Source: Euwallacea fornicatus (taxonomy: Eukaryota; Arthropoda; Insecta; Coleoptera; Curculionidae). From it: 64,000 bases of DNA. Below, one piece after another: positions 10,910 through 22,328 of this stretch. The position numbers and the translations under genes are program-made. A model generated the notes under the pieces. That model was not told the origin of the DNA and made no database searches. It was given only the letters and a program-made list of their open reading frames with translations. The DNA is taken from positions 1 to 64,000 of the forward strand of contig NW_027096077.1 in the NCBI RefSeq assembly GCF_040115645.1, given 5' to 3'. Positions within the stretch are counted from its first letter, which is position 1; each line of letters begins with the position of its first letter.

Positions 10910-12180
10910 CTTCCAAACTATATGTATTAACATATAATTGGTTTTATAATTAAATTGAATATTTAGAGGAAATTTCTAATTAAATCTGGAAAACAATCCT
11001 ATGTCGACACATGTATGAACCTTTAGAATTTTGTATTATTACAGGATCCTCAAGTGAATTATTATAATGAAGATTACAATTACAAATCCAAAAAAAATAT
11101 TAACTATTTTATAAATTGAAGAAATATCAAATGTTCAATAATTCATATTACAAAGTGTTAACTAAACTCACTTGCCCTGTGTTGACGATTACCCAACTTT
11201 TCCATTTACATACCTAGGTTGCTGTTTCCCCAGGAATTAAAAATTATTAATTATTATATACTATTTGATTTAAATGATATTTACTTGGAAATGAAAGTTA
11301 TTATTACTTATTTTTTACTTCCTAATTCAAATACCTATGCTATAATAGTAATAATGATTCTATTAATTTTAAGTAAATGATTCATTAGATACCAGTTTTT
11401 TTAGTCAAATGCATAACTAAACAAAAAACAATAATTCCAAGTGAAGTCTAGCTGGGTGAGAATTAATTCCCAGAAATTATTCAAATGTAATTTACACTAA
11501 CAAATATTCAAATATATACCTGTCCTCTATCAGTTCCCATTAGAAAACCTTCCTCCAGCAGGCAGCTTCTTGCACTATCGAGTGATGGAATCTTTTCCAT
11601 CTTATTCAAATTGGAACCACAATTTCCCGTTTTTCAGAAGTATGATGTGATTTTTGTGCAAAAACGAGAGTCAGCTTTGATCATACTTTTCTTTAAAAAA
11701 ATGTGGTATTAGATTTCATTAATTAAACACCGGGATATTGAGATATGTGTATGAGACCAATCTTCAAAGTATCCACACAACGAACAATTTCAAGTTGGAA
11801 GTGAATCCCACCTCCAAGATGAAATTGAAGTGGTGGTTTATGAAAAAGCTGCTTAGCAAATGGTACTCGAGATCAATTCTGATTGTGGTAAAAATAAAGA
11901 AAAATGTATTACTAGTTCCTGTACTCTGTGAGTACCTACTAAAGTAGATACTAAAAGTGGAGAGTTGTTGGCAACTCCTTTTCAGCGATGGGTTTCTTAT
12001 CTCTTGGGTTGTGTTAGTTCCGTAAACGTTTTCTCCATCGACTGGAATAACTTCTTTCTTAACTGTTGCTGTTCAATTTGAAATGACATAATATTTTTAT
12101 TTCAAACGTAAACTATTTAGCAAATTTTCAGTTTAAATTAACAAAAACCAAGGAAAAACCCTCATGGCTATGATTGATAA
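10910..12180. repeat. Tandem-repeat copy 1 (mirror), uninterrupted
   Basis: Complete diverged copy of the roughly 1.56-kb repeat, retaining the join CTAGCTGGGTGAGAATT near 11450, where the errantivirus has inserted in copy 2. It therefore serves as the empty-site comparison. No convincing gene is visible; short ORFs here are not conserved between copies. Confidence 0.72.
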
Positions 12181-12185
12181 CCTCG

Positions 12186-12680
12186 AATGTCATTGTTGTC
12201 ATCCACGATGCACAGGCGGGAAGAAGAAGAAATCTACAGACACTTGCGACGCTGGTGCACAGATGACGCCACGCATAAAAAAATAATAAGTCGGAAGTAT
12301 TCGTTGTTTCTTTCAATGACAAAACATATACACGAATTAATTCCCAATTTTACTGAAATTTCACGATAAATCGAAGCCTCGCTTAAGCCACTCAAAGTAA
12401 AAGTCTCTCAAAACTGCTACTCCATTGATGGATGAATTATATGCACCGACGCTCGTCACTGAGCTATCGTTAGCATAAAACTTTTTTGTACTCATACTAA
12501 TTATCAATAAAGAGAACGAATTTCGACACACCGAAGAAACGCTTTCTAAACAGTGATAGTTCAACCTAATTTCCACTTCCAATCTTCCAAAAGGTATAAA
12601 TCCCAAAGAAAACACTTCAAAACAGTCAACTTTCTAAAAATCTTATGAAATCTTAAACAATACACGTTCCAAAATATATA
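12186..12680. other. No gene seen; unique spacer beside the palindrome centre
   Basis: About 500 bp found in copy 1 but not copy 2 of the tandem repeat, ending in one minisatellite unit and TATATA. Opposed short ORFs of 60-84 codons overlap here and show no recognizable domain. I treat it as non-coding. Confidence 0.5.
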
Positions 12681-13727
12681 CAGTGCATGACATGAAAAAG
12701 AGAATACCCCGTAAAAATAGTTTTTTTTAAATATTTTTTGTTATGCATGTTTGTATATGAGAACACAAAAAACAATCAAAATTCAGCCAATATCGACAAT
12801 ATCATTTATTGGTGTATATAGTGCTTAGAAAGTGCTTTTAAATTAATCAAATATGCCTAGACGCAGAATACAGCGAAATTTTCATCAATTGAGCGAATTT
12901 GAGAGAAGTCGAATTGTGGGTCTACGTGAGACTGGTCGGTCATTTAGGAAAATCGCCATAAGATTGTATCGTATTGTACACACTATTGTAAGATATTGCC
13001 AGGCATGATTTCAACAAGAGTAAACAGGCAGAAGGAGGGGTACTGGGCGATCCGGAAATACTAGAAAATTCCAAGATCGCAGTCTTCGAATTATGGCCCT
13101 AAGAGATAGGTTCATCTCCTCGAGGACGCTGGCGAATCAGTAATTTACTGAGTATGAAAGGTCCATTGAGATTCGAACTATTTATCACAGGATCAGAAGT
13201 TTTGAATTAATTTCCTACCGTTCCCATCTTGTGTTACCTCTGACCTTAAATCATCGTTAAAATCGAATGTAGTGGGGAGAAAACGGATACATTAAAATCG
13301 GGAATGGGATAATATCATGTTTGGTAACGAATTCAGATTCTGTTTGGGTATACATGATGGTGGGGCAAGAGTAAGAAGACGGAGTGAAAGACCGAATCCT
13401 CAGTTTACAATATAGAGGCATGTCCATCAGACTGTTGTGGTAATGGTTTGGAGTGATATTGCATAAGATCACTTTTACTTTTCATTTAAAGCAGTATGAC
13501 AACCCAACGATACATCCAAGAAGTCCTGCAACCTCATCTCGTGACTCGTTTTTTTTTTAACAATTAAATTTGTTCTGTTTTTTTTAATGAAGTATTTGTT
13601 TTAGCGTTAGAAACGTCCATACCAAAAATTGGTTGTTTTTTGTGTTCTCATATACAAACATGCATAACAAAAATTATTTTTAAAAAACTATTTTTACGGG
13701 GTATTCTCTTTTTCATGTCATGCACTA
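12681..13727 (+). mobile_element. Decayed Tc1-like transposon A in the palindrome centre
   Basis: Begins CAGTGCATGACATG and ends CATGTCATGCACT (last base changed). TA lies on the left and a shared TA (13728-13729) on the right. Inverted repeats extend inwards for roughly 100 bp, including the stretch GAACACAAAAAACAAT and its inverse. At 1047 bp it is shorter than a full Tc1 because the catalytic 3' part of the gene is gone. Confidence 0.88.
12853..13530 (+). pseudogene. Tc1-like transposase remnant, DNA-binding half
   Basis: Starts at an ATG with a basic N-terminus followed by LSEFERSRIVGLRETG, the first paired-type helix-turn-helix of many insect Tc1 transposases. The second half (RIMALRDRFISSRTLAN) matches the GRPR-to-HTH region. 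A decayed FGNEFRFCLGIHDGG-like stretch near 13320-13355 marks the first catalytic segment, with the canonical DES acid changed. Multiple stops and frameshifts follow, and the last two catalytic motifs are missing. The remnant cannot encode a working enzyme. Confidence 0.8.
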
Positions 13728-13729
13728 TA

Positions 13730-15376
13730 CAGTGGATCACAAAAATATTTGGACAGCAAATCTAATTAATTATACTTACCGTTTTAAATGGATATTTGAA
13801 AGACTTAGACAAAAAATATTCAATAATGAATTTCTAAGAAATTTTTCTTACCACAAAGTGATCTTAATTTTCAAATAAAGCCATCGAAATCGAAAGAAAA
13901 TTATCGCATATTTTTAATCTCACAAAAATATTCGGACGCTGTTTACCTGCTTGCAAGGCAACAGTTTTTTTACTATTATCTAACACATTTTTATATCATG
14001 AATTACTTTCGTACACATCCATATAGTATGCTATCGAAGTGCAATTTATTATCATCTGAAAAATGGGTCGTATCGCAAATAAGAAGAACATTAGTTTCGA
14101 AATTAGACAGTTAGTGATTTTCAATTATGAAAAAGGTTATTCATACCAAAAAATAGGTGCTATGGTAAATTTAAGTAAAAGCTCGGTAGGAGACATAATA
14201 TCGAAGTTTAAAAATGAAGATCGAATTATGCCATTGAAGCAATCAGGCCGTCCACGAATTCTTAACGAACAAGATTACCGACTTATTATGCGCAAAGTGA
14301 GAGAAAATCCTAAAATTAGTGCCCCTAAGTTGCAAATGGAAATGGAAAAATTTCATGAAAAAAAAGTGTCAGCGGAGACCATTTGAAGATGTATTCGTGA
14401 TCATGGTTTCCATGGTCGTGTAGCCTTAACCAGGAAAAAGCCCTGGTTAAGTAAGAAAAATCAAAAAGTTCGATTTGAATTTGCCACTGAAGACATTTCT
14501 AAGGATGAGGACTTCTGAAACAACGTTATTTTTTACGATGAATCTAAATTTAATATTTTTGGATCGGATGTTAGGCAAATGGTCTGGAGAAAAGCAAATA
14601 CTGAGCTAAATAACAACAATTTATGTCCCACGATTAAACACGGAGGAGGTTCTGTAATGGTTTGGGGATGTATATGATCGCAAGGTGTGGGCGAATTAGT
14701 TTTTATTGAGGGAATAATGGATAAGATATGTTACCTTAACTTATTAAAGCAAAATCTTAAAAAAAGTGCTGAAAAAATGGGATTACTGAATCGGTTTAAA
14801 TTTTATCAAGATAATGATCCTAAGCACAGTGCTCGAATAGTGAAAGAATGGTTGTTGTATAATTGTCCAAATGTGATAAAAACACAACCGCAATCCCCGG
14901 ATCTCAACCCTATTGAGAATGCGTGGCATCAATAATTAGACGTTCAAATTCGACAACATCAGATTACAAATAAAGAAACATTAAAAAGAGTATTAACTGG
15001 AGAATGGCTTAAATTTATACACAATTTATAAAAAAATTAATTTTTTCCATGCCACGCCGATTGCTGTGTTCGGAACCAAAAAGGAGGTCATACGAAATAT
15101 TAATTTTTAGAATAATTGCAACTATTACCGTTTTTTGTCATGTTTAAATCGGCGTCCGAATATTTTTGTGATCTGATAAAAATGTTATTTAAACAGATTT
15201 GTTATTATTTCTCTTATTGTATATGTTTTTTTGTTTATGAATTTATTAAATATTAGTATGTAAGATTGAATCTATTTATTGGCAATTAAATTTTTCTTCC
15301 CCGTTCAGTACACAGTCTATTAAATCCTATAATAAATGAATTCTAGTAGGTGTCCGAATATTTTTGCGATCCACTG
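13730..15376 (+). mobile_element. Tc1-like transposon B in the palindrome centre, IR/DR ends
   Basis: Begins CAGTGGATCACAAAAATA and ends TTTTTGCGATCCACTG. Inner copies of the CACAAAAATATTCGGACG motif lie at about 13920-13940 and 15152-15172. Each end therefore carries two direct repeats in inverted orientation, the IR/DR arrangement known from some Tc1 elements. It abuts element A through a single TA, and TA also follows on the right. Confidence 0.9.
14063..15030 (+). pseudogene. Tc1 transposase (DD34E) with four in-frame stops
   Basis: Nearly full-length Tc1 transposase in one frame. Order: two helix-turn-helix units with a GRPRIL hook between them (first 110 codons), then the catalytic motifs YDESKFNIFG, MVWGC, YQDNDPKHS and SPDLNPIEN. 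I count 34 residues between the second Asp and the final Glu (DD34E). The frame is broken by TGA at 14384-14386, 14516-14518 and 14675-14677 and by TAA at 14933-14935, but it shows no frameshift. This is an inactive copy that decayed by point mutation. It is the most complete gene in the palindrome spacer. Confidence 0.9.
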
Positions 15377-15871
15377 TATATATTTTGGAACGTGTATTGT
15401 TTAAGATTTCATAAGATTTTTAGAAAGTTGACTGTTTTGAAGTGTTTTCTTTGGGATTTATACCTTTTGGAAGATTGGAAGTGGAAATTAGGTTGAACTA
15501 TCACTGTTTAGAAAGCGTTTCTTCGGTGTGTCGAAATTCGTTCTCTTTATTGATAATTAGTATGAGTACAAAAAAGTTTTATGCTAACGATAGCTCAGTG
15601 ACGAGCGTCGGTGCATATAATTCATCCATCAATGGAGTAGCAGTTTTGAGAGACTTTTACTTTGAGTGGCTTAAGCGAGGCTTCGATTTATCGTGAAATT
15701 TCAGTAAAATTGGGAATTAATTCGTGTATATGTTTTGTCATTGAAAGAAACAACGAATACTTCCGACTTATTATTTTTTTATGCGTGGCGTCATCTGTGC
15801 ACCAGCGTCGCAAGTGTCTGTAGATTTCTTCTTCTTCCCGCCTGTGCATCGTGGATGACAACAATGACATT
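15377..15871. other. No gene seen; mirror of 12186-12680
   Basis: Mirror of the left-arm spacer beginning TATATATTTTGGAACG, with one minisatellite unit at 15383-15475. Short overlapping ORFs only, and no recognizable domain. Confidence 0.5.
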
Positions 15872-15876
15872 CGAGG

Positions 15877-17147
15877 TTATCAATCATAGCCATGAGGGTT
15901 TTTCCTTGGTTTTTGTTAATTTAAACTGAAAATTTGCTAAATAGTTTACGTTTGAAATAAAAATATTATGTCATTTCAAATTGAACAGCAACAGTTAAGA
16001 AAGAAGTTATTCCAGTCGATGGAGAAAACGTTTACGGAACTAACACAACCCAAGAGATAAGAAACCCATCGCTGAAAAGGAGTTGCCAACAACTCTCCAC
16101 TTTTAGTATCTACTTTAGTAGGTACTCACAGAGTACAGGAACTAGTAATACATTTTTCTTTATTTTTACCACAATCAGAATTGATCTCGAGTACCATTTG
16201 CTAAGCAGCTTTTTCATAAACCACCACTTCAATTTCATCTTGGAGGTGGGATTCACTTCCAACTTGAAATTGTTCGTTGTGTGGATACTTTGAAGATTGG
16301 TCTCATACACATATCTCAATATCCCGGTGTTTAATTAATGAAATCTAATACCACATTTTTTTAAAGAAAAGTATGATCAAAGCTGACTCTCGTTTTTGCA
16401 CAAAAATCACATCATACTTCTGAAAAACGGGAAATTGTGGTTCCAATTTGAATAAGATGGAAAAGATTCCATCACTCGATAGTGCAAGAAGCTGCCTGCT
16501 GGAGGAAGGTTTTCTAATGGGAACTGATAGAGGACAGGTATATATTTGAATATTTGTTAGTGTAAATTACATTTGAATAATTTCTGGGAATTAATTCTCA
16601 CCCAGCTAGACTTCACTTGGAATTATTGTTTTTTGTTTAGTTATGCATTTGACTAAAAAAACTGGTATCTAATGAATCATTTACTTAAAATTAATAGAAT
16701 CATTATTACTATTATAGCATAGGTATTTGAATTAGGAAGTAAAAAATAAGTAATAATAACTTTCATTTCCAAGTAAATATCATTTAAATCAAATAGTATA
16801 TAATAATTAATAATTTTTAATTCCTGGGGAAACAGCAACCTAGGTATGTAAATGGAAAAGTTGGGTAATCGTCAACACAGGGCAAGTGAGTTTAGTTAAC
16901 ACTTTGTAATATGAATTATTGAACATTTGATATTTCTTCAATTTATAAAATAGTTAATATTTTTTTTGGATTTGTAATTGTAATCTTCATTATAATAATT
17001 CACTTGAGGATCCTGTAATAATACAAAATTCTAAAGGTTCATACATGTGTCGACATAGGATTGTTTTCCAGATTTAATTAGAAATTTCCTCTAAATATTC
17101 AATTTAATTATAAAACCAATTATATGTTAATACATATAGTTTGGAAG
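15877..17147. repeat. Tandem-repeat copy 1, complete
   Basis: Aligns by eye with 17447-18174 followed by 32164-32690, so the unit is about 1.56 kb when the errantivirus is removed. Shared landmarks are CATGAGGGTTTTTCCTTG, a block near 16440-16545 ending in ACAGGTATATATTTGAATA, and the block CTATTATAGCATAGGTATTT. Copies differ by substitutions and small indels, so the duplication is old compared with the palindrome. Confidence 0.75.
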
Positions 17148-17148
17148 A

Positions 17149-17420
17149 TGTTTTGTTTGAGATTTCATAAGATTAATTTGAAAGTTGACTGTTTAGAAGA
17201 GTTTTCTTTGGGATTTATATGGTTTGGAAGATATATTGTTTGTTGTGTGATTCAAATTTTATAACATTCATTCAAAAGTTGACAATTTAGAAAAGGTTTC
17301 GTTGAGATTTTGAAGATTGTTTGAGATTTCATGAGATTTATTCGAAAGCTGACTGGTTAAAAGTCTTCTTTGGAGTATATAGATATTATTTGAAAGATAT
17401 ATTGTTAGAGATTTCATAAA
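17149..17420. repeat. Minisatellite, about 3.5 units of 75-88 bp
   Basis: Successive units start GGAAGATRTWTTGTTTG and contain GAAAGTTGACTGTTTAGAAG and CTTTGGGATTTATA with much divergence. It lies between the two 1.56-kb repeat copies. Mirrored at 10637-10908. Confidence 0.7.
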
Positions 17421-17446
17421 ATAGTTCGATGACAGTCGTGGTCAGT

Positions 17447-18174
17447 AATCAGAAACATGAGAGTTCTTCCTTTGTTTTCATTAATTGAAACTGGAAAGTT
17501 ACATAATAATTTACGGTTGAATTAAAAATATTAAGCCATTTTAAATCGAGCAGAAAATAATAAGAAAGAAATTATTCCAGTGGATAGAGAGAACGTCTAC
17601 GGAATTTGGACGATTCAGGCAGTAAGAACGAAAAGAAACTCATCGTTAAAAAGGAATTTTCAACAATGCTCCACTTCTACTACCTACTCTCTAGTACGTG
17701 TTCACAGAGTATAAGAATTAGTAAAAAATGTTTCTTTTTTTTTACACAATCAAAATTTATCTGGGGCACCATTATGAAGCAGCCTTTTCACAAACGACTA
17801 CATCAATTTCATCTTGAAAGTTGGATTCACTTGCAATTTGAAATTATTTGTTGTCTGGATAGTTAGAAGATCAGTCTCATATGTATCTCAACATCACCGT
17901 GGATAGTTAATGAAATCTAATACTATATTTTTTTAGGAACAATATGATCAAAACTCTATCATTTTATCGCAAAAGTCACGTAAAACGGTCGAATGATGGG
18001 AAACTATGGTTTCAACTTGAAGGAACTGAAAAAGATTCCATGGCTCGATAGTGGAAGAAGTCGCTTGCCAATGGCATGTTTTCTTATGGGAACAGAGAGA
18101 AACAGGTATATATTTGAATATCTGCTAATATCATTTATATTTGAATAGTGTCTGGGAATTGATTCTTACCCGTC
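17447..18174. repeat. Tandem-repeat copy 2, part before the errantivirus
   Basis: Diverged copy of 15877-16607 that stops at GATTCTTACCCGTC, where the errantivirus LTR begins. Comparison with copy 1 (AATTCTCACCCAGCTAGAC) locates the insertion site to within a few bases. Confidence 0.75.
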
Positions 18175-18221
18175 AGTTAAGTTTAAGATTCGAACAAACT
18201 TATTAAAAAAATATATATATA

Positions 18222-20517
18222 CAGTGAAATCTCTCATAACGGACACCTCTCTTAAGCGGACACCCCTCTTGAACGGACACTTTGTCCTGGTCCCAAATAC
18301 TTTCCATTAGAAAAGCATTGCTGCGATTCCCTCTTGAGCGGACACTCTCTTGTCCGGACACGGACAGTCGTTTTTAGAACTTCGAGAAAAAAAATCTCTC
18401 TTGACCGGACGAATAAAAATTAAACCGGCATTTAAAGATAGGTAAATTTCTTAAAAAAATGTCGGTAAATTTCATTTATATAACGGTTCGGCCCTTTGGC
18501 GGTACCTTTGATGTATTGTCGGCATCAGTGTCGGCGTCTATTCAAAAGGCACTGATTTATGATTTGAAACGTTAATGAGAATTTAGCAACCCTTGATTTA
18601 ATACAAAATGTACAATAAGGCGTCTAATAGAGCAGTCTAATATGTAGTTCATTTCAAGAGTTGTTCATCGTTTCATATTTCTAAATATGGGGCCAAAAGT
18701 ACAAAAGCAATTTTTATCACTACAACAAAAAATTAAAGTTCTTGAAGTACGCGAACAAGAAAAGTTAAGTGTTCGGCAATTAGTAGTACGTTTTAAAATA
18801 GGCAAAATACAGGTAGCAGAAATTATAAAAAATAGAGAAAATCTTATGAAGAAATGGTATTCCAATACTAACGTCGACGAAAAAAGAAGTTTTTTAAAGT
18901 CGCAGGGTCTAAAAATTGATCAGTTATGTTACAAGTGGTTTGTAGAGTCTCGGAATAAAGGAATCCCATTAACAGGTATGTACAAATTCCAAATTCTTTC
19001 AATTCGTTAATTTCCTTAATCGTTATTATTTCTACTAAGGTCCATTGGTACAAGCAAAAGCAAAGGAAATTTCAGAAACGCTAGGAAACAAAAATTTTAG
19101 TGCTTCTACCGGTTGGCTTAATAGATTTAGAACTCGTCACAATATAGCTTTTAAAACAATCTCAGGGGAGTCTGCTTCAGTGAATCCTGAGGATGTGAAA
19201 ACTTTTTTAGAAAAATTACCCTCTTTAATAGAGAAGTACCCACCAAGAAACATCTACAATGTCGACGAAACAGGGCTTTTCTTTAGAGCTTTGCCAAATA
19301 AAACCTTAGCTCTAAAAAAAGAAAGATGGTTTGGTGGAAAATTGTCCAAAGATAGAATTACTATTTTACATTGTGCCAATATGAATGGTGAAAAAGAACC
19401 ACTCTTGATAATTGGAAAAGCTGCTAGGCCGAGAGCATTTAAAAATATTGACTTAAACAAACTTCCAGTGATGTGGAAATTTAACAAAAAGGCTTGGATG
19501 ACCGTTGACATAATGACTGAATGGCTAAGAGACTTTGACTGACAAATGGGTGCTCAAAAACGACAAATACTATTATTTTTGGACAACGCTTGTTCGCATC
19601 CCAAAGAAATCAATCTCAAAAATATAAAACTATGTTTTCTTCCCCCAAATTGCACAAGCGTGTGCCAACCGCTGGACCAAGGAATTATCAAGAATTTCAA
19701 ATTTAATTACAGGACTTTATTATTGAAACACTTTTTGGTAAACATCGATGATGCAAATTCTGCACAGGATTTAGTAAAAATAATAACTTTATTGGATGCA
19801 ATATTCTATGCAAATAGAGCATGGAGTGAAGTAACTAGCGTTACTATAAAAAATTGTTTTAAAAACGCATTTCACATTGAAAACCCAAAGTTAGAAGAAC
19901 AGTACGATCCGGAAGAAAAACTCCCTCTATCCCTGCTAGCGGAGATTTATAAGAAAAAGGTGCCTTTAGGAGTAACGCAAGAGAGCTTTGAAGAATTTTT
20001 TATCATGGATCAAAATTTATTTGTGGAAGAAATGCAAGAGGAATTTGTTTCAGATTCAATTTTAAAAAACATGGATGTTGAAAAAAGTGAGTCAGATGAG
20101 TCCGATGATGACCAAGAAAGTGCAGCAGAAATAGAATGCAGTATTAACACCTACAATGAAGCAATTAAATCGGTAAAGGCACTGAGAGTCTTTTCTTTAC
20201 ACCAAGGAGACACCAAAGCCTTAAAAATGTTGTCAAATTTAGAAATACACTATCAAGAAGCCTTTTTGAAAAGAAAAATCCGTCAAACTACGTTAGATGA
20301 ATTTTTATCTTAATTTTTTTTTAATGTGTATATATGTTTGATTTTTCTTTAAGTAAAAAAATCCTTCATTTCAATACATATGTGCATATTTTCTTGATCA
20401 TTTTATATGATAAAAAAAATCCGTTATGCCTGAACTTTTTTCCCTTTGAACGGACACTTCTCTTGAGCGGACAAAATTTCTGGCACCGTCAGTGTCCGCT
20501 TAAGAGGGATTTCACTG
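18222..20517 (+). mobile_element. Tigger/pogo transposon, right-arm copy
   Basis: Mirror of 7540-9835. It starts CAGTGAAATCTCTC and ends GGGATTTCACTG with TA on both sides. GGACAC-type subterminal motifs cluster at 18240-18370 and 20450-20500. Confidence 0.92.
18687..20313 (+). pseudogene. Tigger-type transposase, split gene with one stop (right arm)
   Basis: Exon 1 is 18687-18975 and starts MGPKVQKQ with the psq-type DNA-binding domain. The intron at 18976-19039 begins GTATGT and ends ACTAAG. Exon 2 runs 19040-20313 with the CENP-B-like domain and the DDE acids in VDETG, LDNACSH and CQPLDQG. TGA at 19540-19542 interrupts between the first and second catalytic acids. The next 256 codons are open and end ATLDEFLS-like (TTLDEFLS), the usual short tail of this group. 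Splicing is inferred because it joins the two domains in frame across the only gap. Confidence 0.88.
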
Positions 20518-20523
20518 TATATA

Positions 20524-22225
20524 CAGGGTGAGTCTTAAGTAATGGGACACAGAGCAACGATGGATTTATGACATAAAAACAATGCAATATAGCTAAATTT
20601 ATGTTATACCAAAAGTTGATAATAACTAAGATACAGGGTGCCAAAGTTGAAAAATGAAATCAAATTTTCTTTAATATCTCTGGAACAGTTCGTGCTAATT
20701 TTACGAAATTTCTTATATAGGGGTTTTTGGAGATGATCAATTCAAATTTATCGACGATTTCGGTGTATCTTCTAGAGGGTGCCACAATCGACAATTAGGA
20801 GTCATTTAAACCATTTAAACTTTTTTGTGCCACGGCGTATGTCATTTTGTCCTCATAAAATTTGTTCCCCTATTTTTTCTAGTTAAAAAAGTTATACTTT
20901 ATTGGTGTCGCTAGGAGCAACGGTTTTCGAGAAATTCAATTAAATAACTTAAATTCCCATTTTTTCTACTTGTTGACATGTAACAACATAATTTTTTTGT
21001 ATTGTTAAAAAAGCACAAAGATTATATGACAACAATTTAATACCGTAGTTGGTCTTCTATTGATATATTTATTTAAGCTCCAAACGAATATTTTAACAAT
21101 AACTAAAAAAATTAAAAATTAAACATATCTCCCTGTGACAATAAATGTTCGACGTGTCCACCATTTACTTGGATACATTTTGCAATTCTTTTACAGAACT
21201 CTGTACTTAGAGTTCCTCCAAAATTAACTAGGGAACCTTCTTGATGATGTGCCTCTGAATTTAAGGCAAGTAATGTTTTTTTGCAAGATGGCGCACCCGC
21301 ACATTTTTCCTGTCCAGTGAAGGATTTCTTAAGTACACGTTTTGCCAATCGTTGTATAGGACGTGGATTTGAAATACCCTGGCCCCCACGGAGTCCCGAC
21401 TTCAATCCTATGGACTTTTGTGTATGGGGTTACATGAAATCTTCCGTTTACCAAAATACAATAAATACACCTGAAAAATTATGAAACAAAATTCAAAATG
21501 CAGCTACATTATTTCGAAATGAACAATTGCTATTTAAAATAAAGAGGTCGTTCTGTAAAAGAATTGCAAAATGTATCCAAGTAAATGGTGGACACGTCGA
21601 ACATTTATTGTCACAGGGAGATATGTTTAATTTTTAATTTTTTTAGTTATTGTTAAAATATTCGTTTGGAGCTTAAATAAATATATCAATAGAAGACCAA
21701 CTACGGTATTAAATTGTTGTCATATAATCTTTGTGCTTTTTTAACAATACAAAAAAATTATGTTGTTACATGTCAACAAGTAGAAAAAATGGGAATTTAA
21801 GTTATTTAATTGAATTTCTCGAAAACCGTTGCTCCTAGCGACACCAATAAGGTATAACTTTTTTAACTAGAAAAAATAGGGGAACAAATTTTATGAGGAC
21901 AAAATGACATACGCCGTGGCACAAAAAAGTTTAAATGGTTTAAATGACTCCTAATTGTCGATTGTGGCACCCTCTAGAAGATACACCGAAATCGTCGATA
22001 AATTTGAATTGATCATCTCCAAAAACCCCTATATAAGAAATTTCGTAAAATTAGCACGAACTGTTCCAGAGATATTAAAGAAAATTTGATTTCATTTTTC
22101 AACTTTGGCACCCTGTATCTTAGTTATTATCAACTTTTGGTATAACATAAATTTAGCTATATTGCATTGTTTTTATGTCATAAATCCATCGTTGCTCTGT
22201 GTCCCATTACTTAAGACTCACCCTG
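20524..22225. mobile_element. Hairpin-like DD41D element with 676-bp TIRs, right arm
   Basis: Mirror of 5832-7533. Inverted repeats are 20524-21199 and 21550-22225, with TA flanks. The element is itself a palindrome inside the larger palindrome. Confidence 0.92.
21281..21490 (+). pseudogene. C-terminal fragment of a DD41D transposase (right arm)
   Basis: About 67 codons with the second and third catalytic motifs (QDGAPAHF and SPDFNPMD, 41 residues between aspartates). The N-terminal two thirds is missing, and sequence upstream is in a different frame or is TIR. It ends at TGA soon after NTPEKL. Mirror of 6567-6776. Confidence 0.85.
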
Positions 22226-22328
22226 TATATACATTTATTATTACAGTTTACACTCATTTTGAGCAACATCATTACTAGACTAAGGTAAAAATCGGAATCC
22301 CTTTTTTCTTTGTTTCAACTAATTTATA

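Larger units (their letters stand above)
2..12685 (+). repeat. Left arm of a giant inverted repeat
   Basis: Every base I compared is complementary to position 28057-x, including all ORF boundaries and the small differences that distinguish the two TIRs of nested transposons. For example, the variant base inside the left TIR near 3875 is mirrored at 24182. Only window base 1 fails to pair. The arm ends at TATATACAGTG, where CAGTG is the tip of the first central Tc1 element. I saw no mismatch within the arm, but a full alignment was not possible by eye. Confidence 0.95.

Noticed and set aside
12361..12615. 84-codon ORF present in both arms
   Set aside because: Its duplication only reflects the palindrome. 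It overlaps opposed ORFs, has no domain and is missing from tandem-repeat copy 2.
14384..14677. TGA used as Trp in the Tc1 element B transposase
   Set aside because: Only one of three TGA codons is at a conserved Trp and another transposase in the window also has scattered stops, so ordinary decay is simpler.
15590..15690. tRNA or SINE head: TAGCTCAGTGACG resembles a pol III A box
   Set aside because: No B box at the right distance (the nearest GGCTTCGATTTA is too far and imperfect) and no cloverleaf can be drawn.
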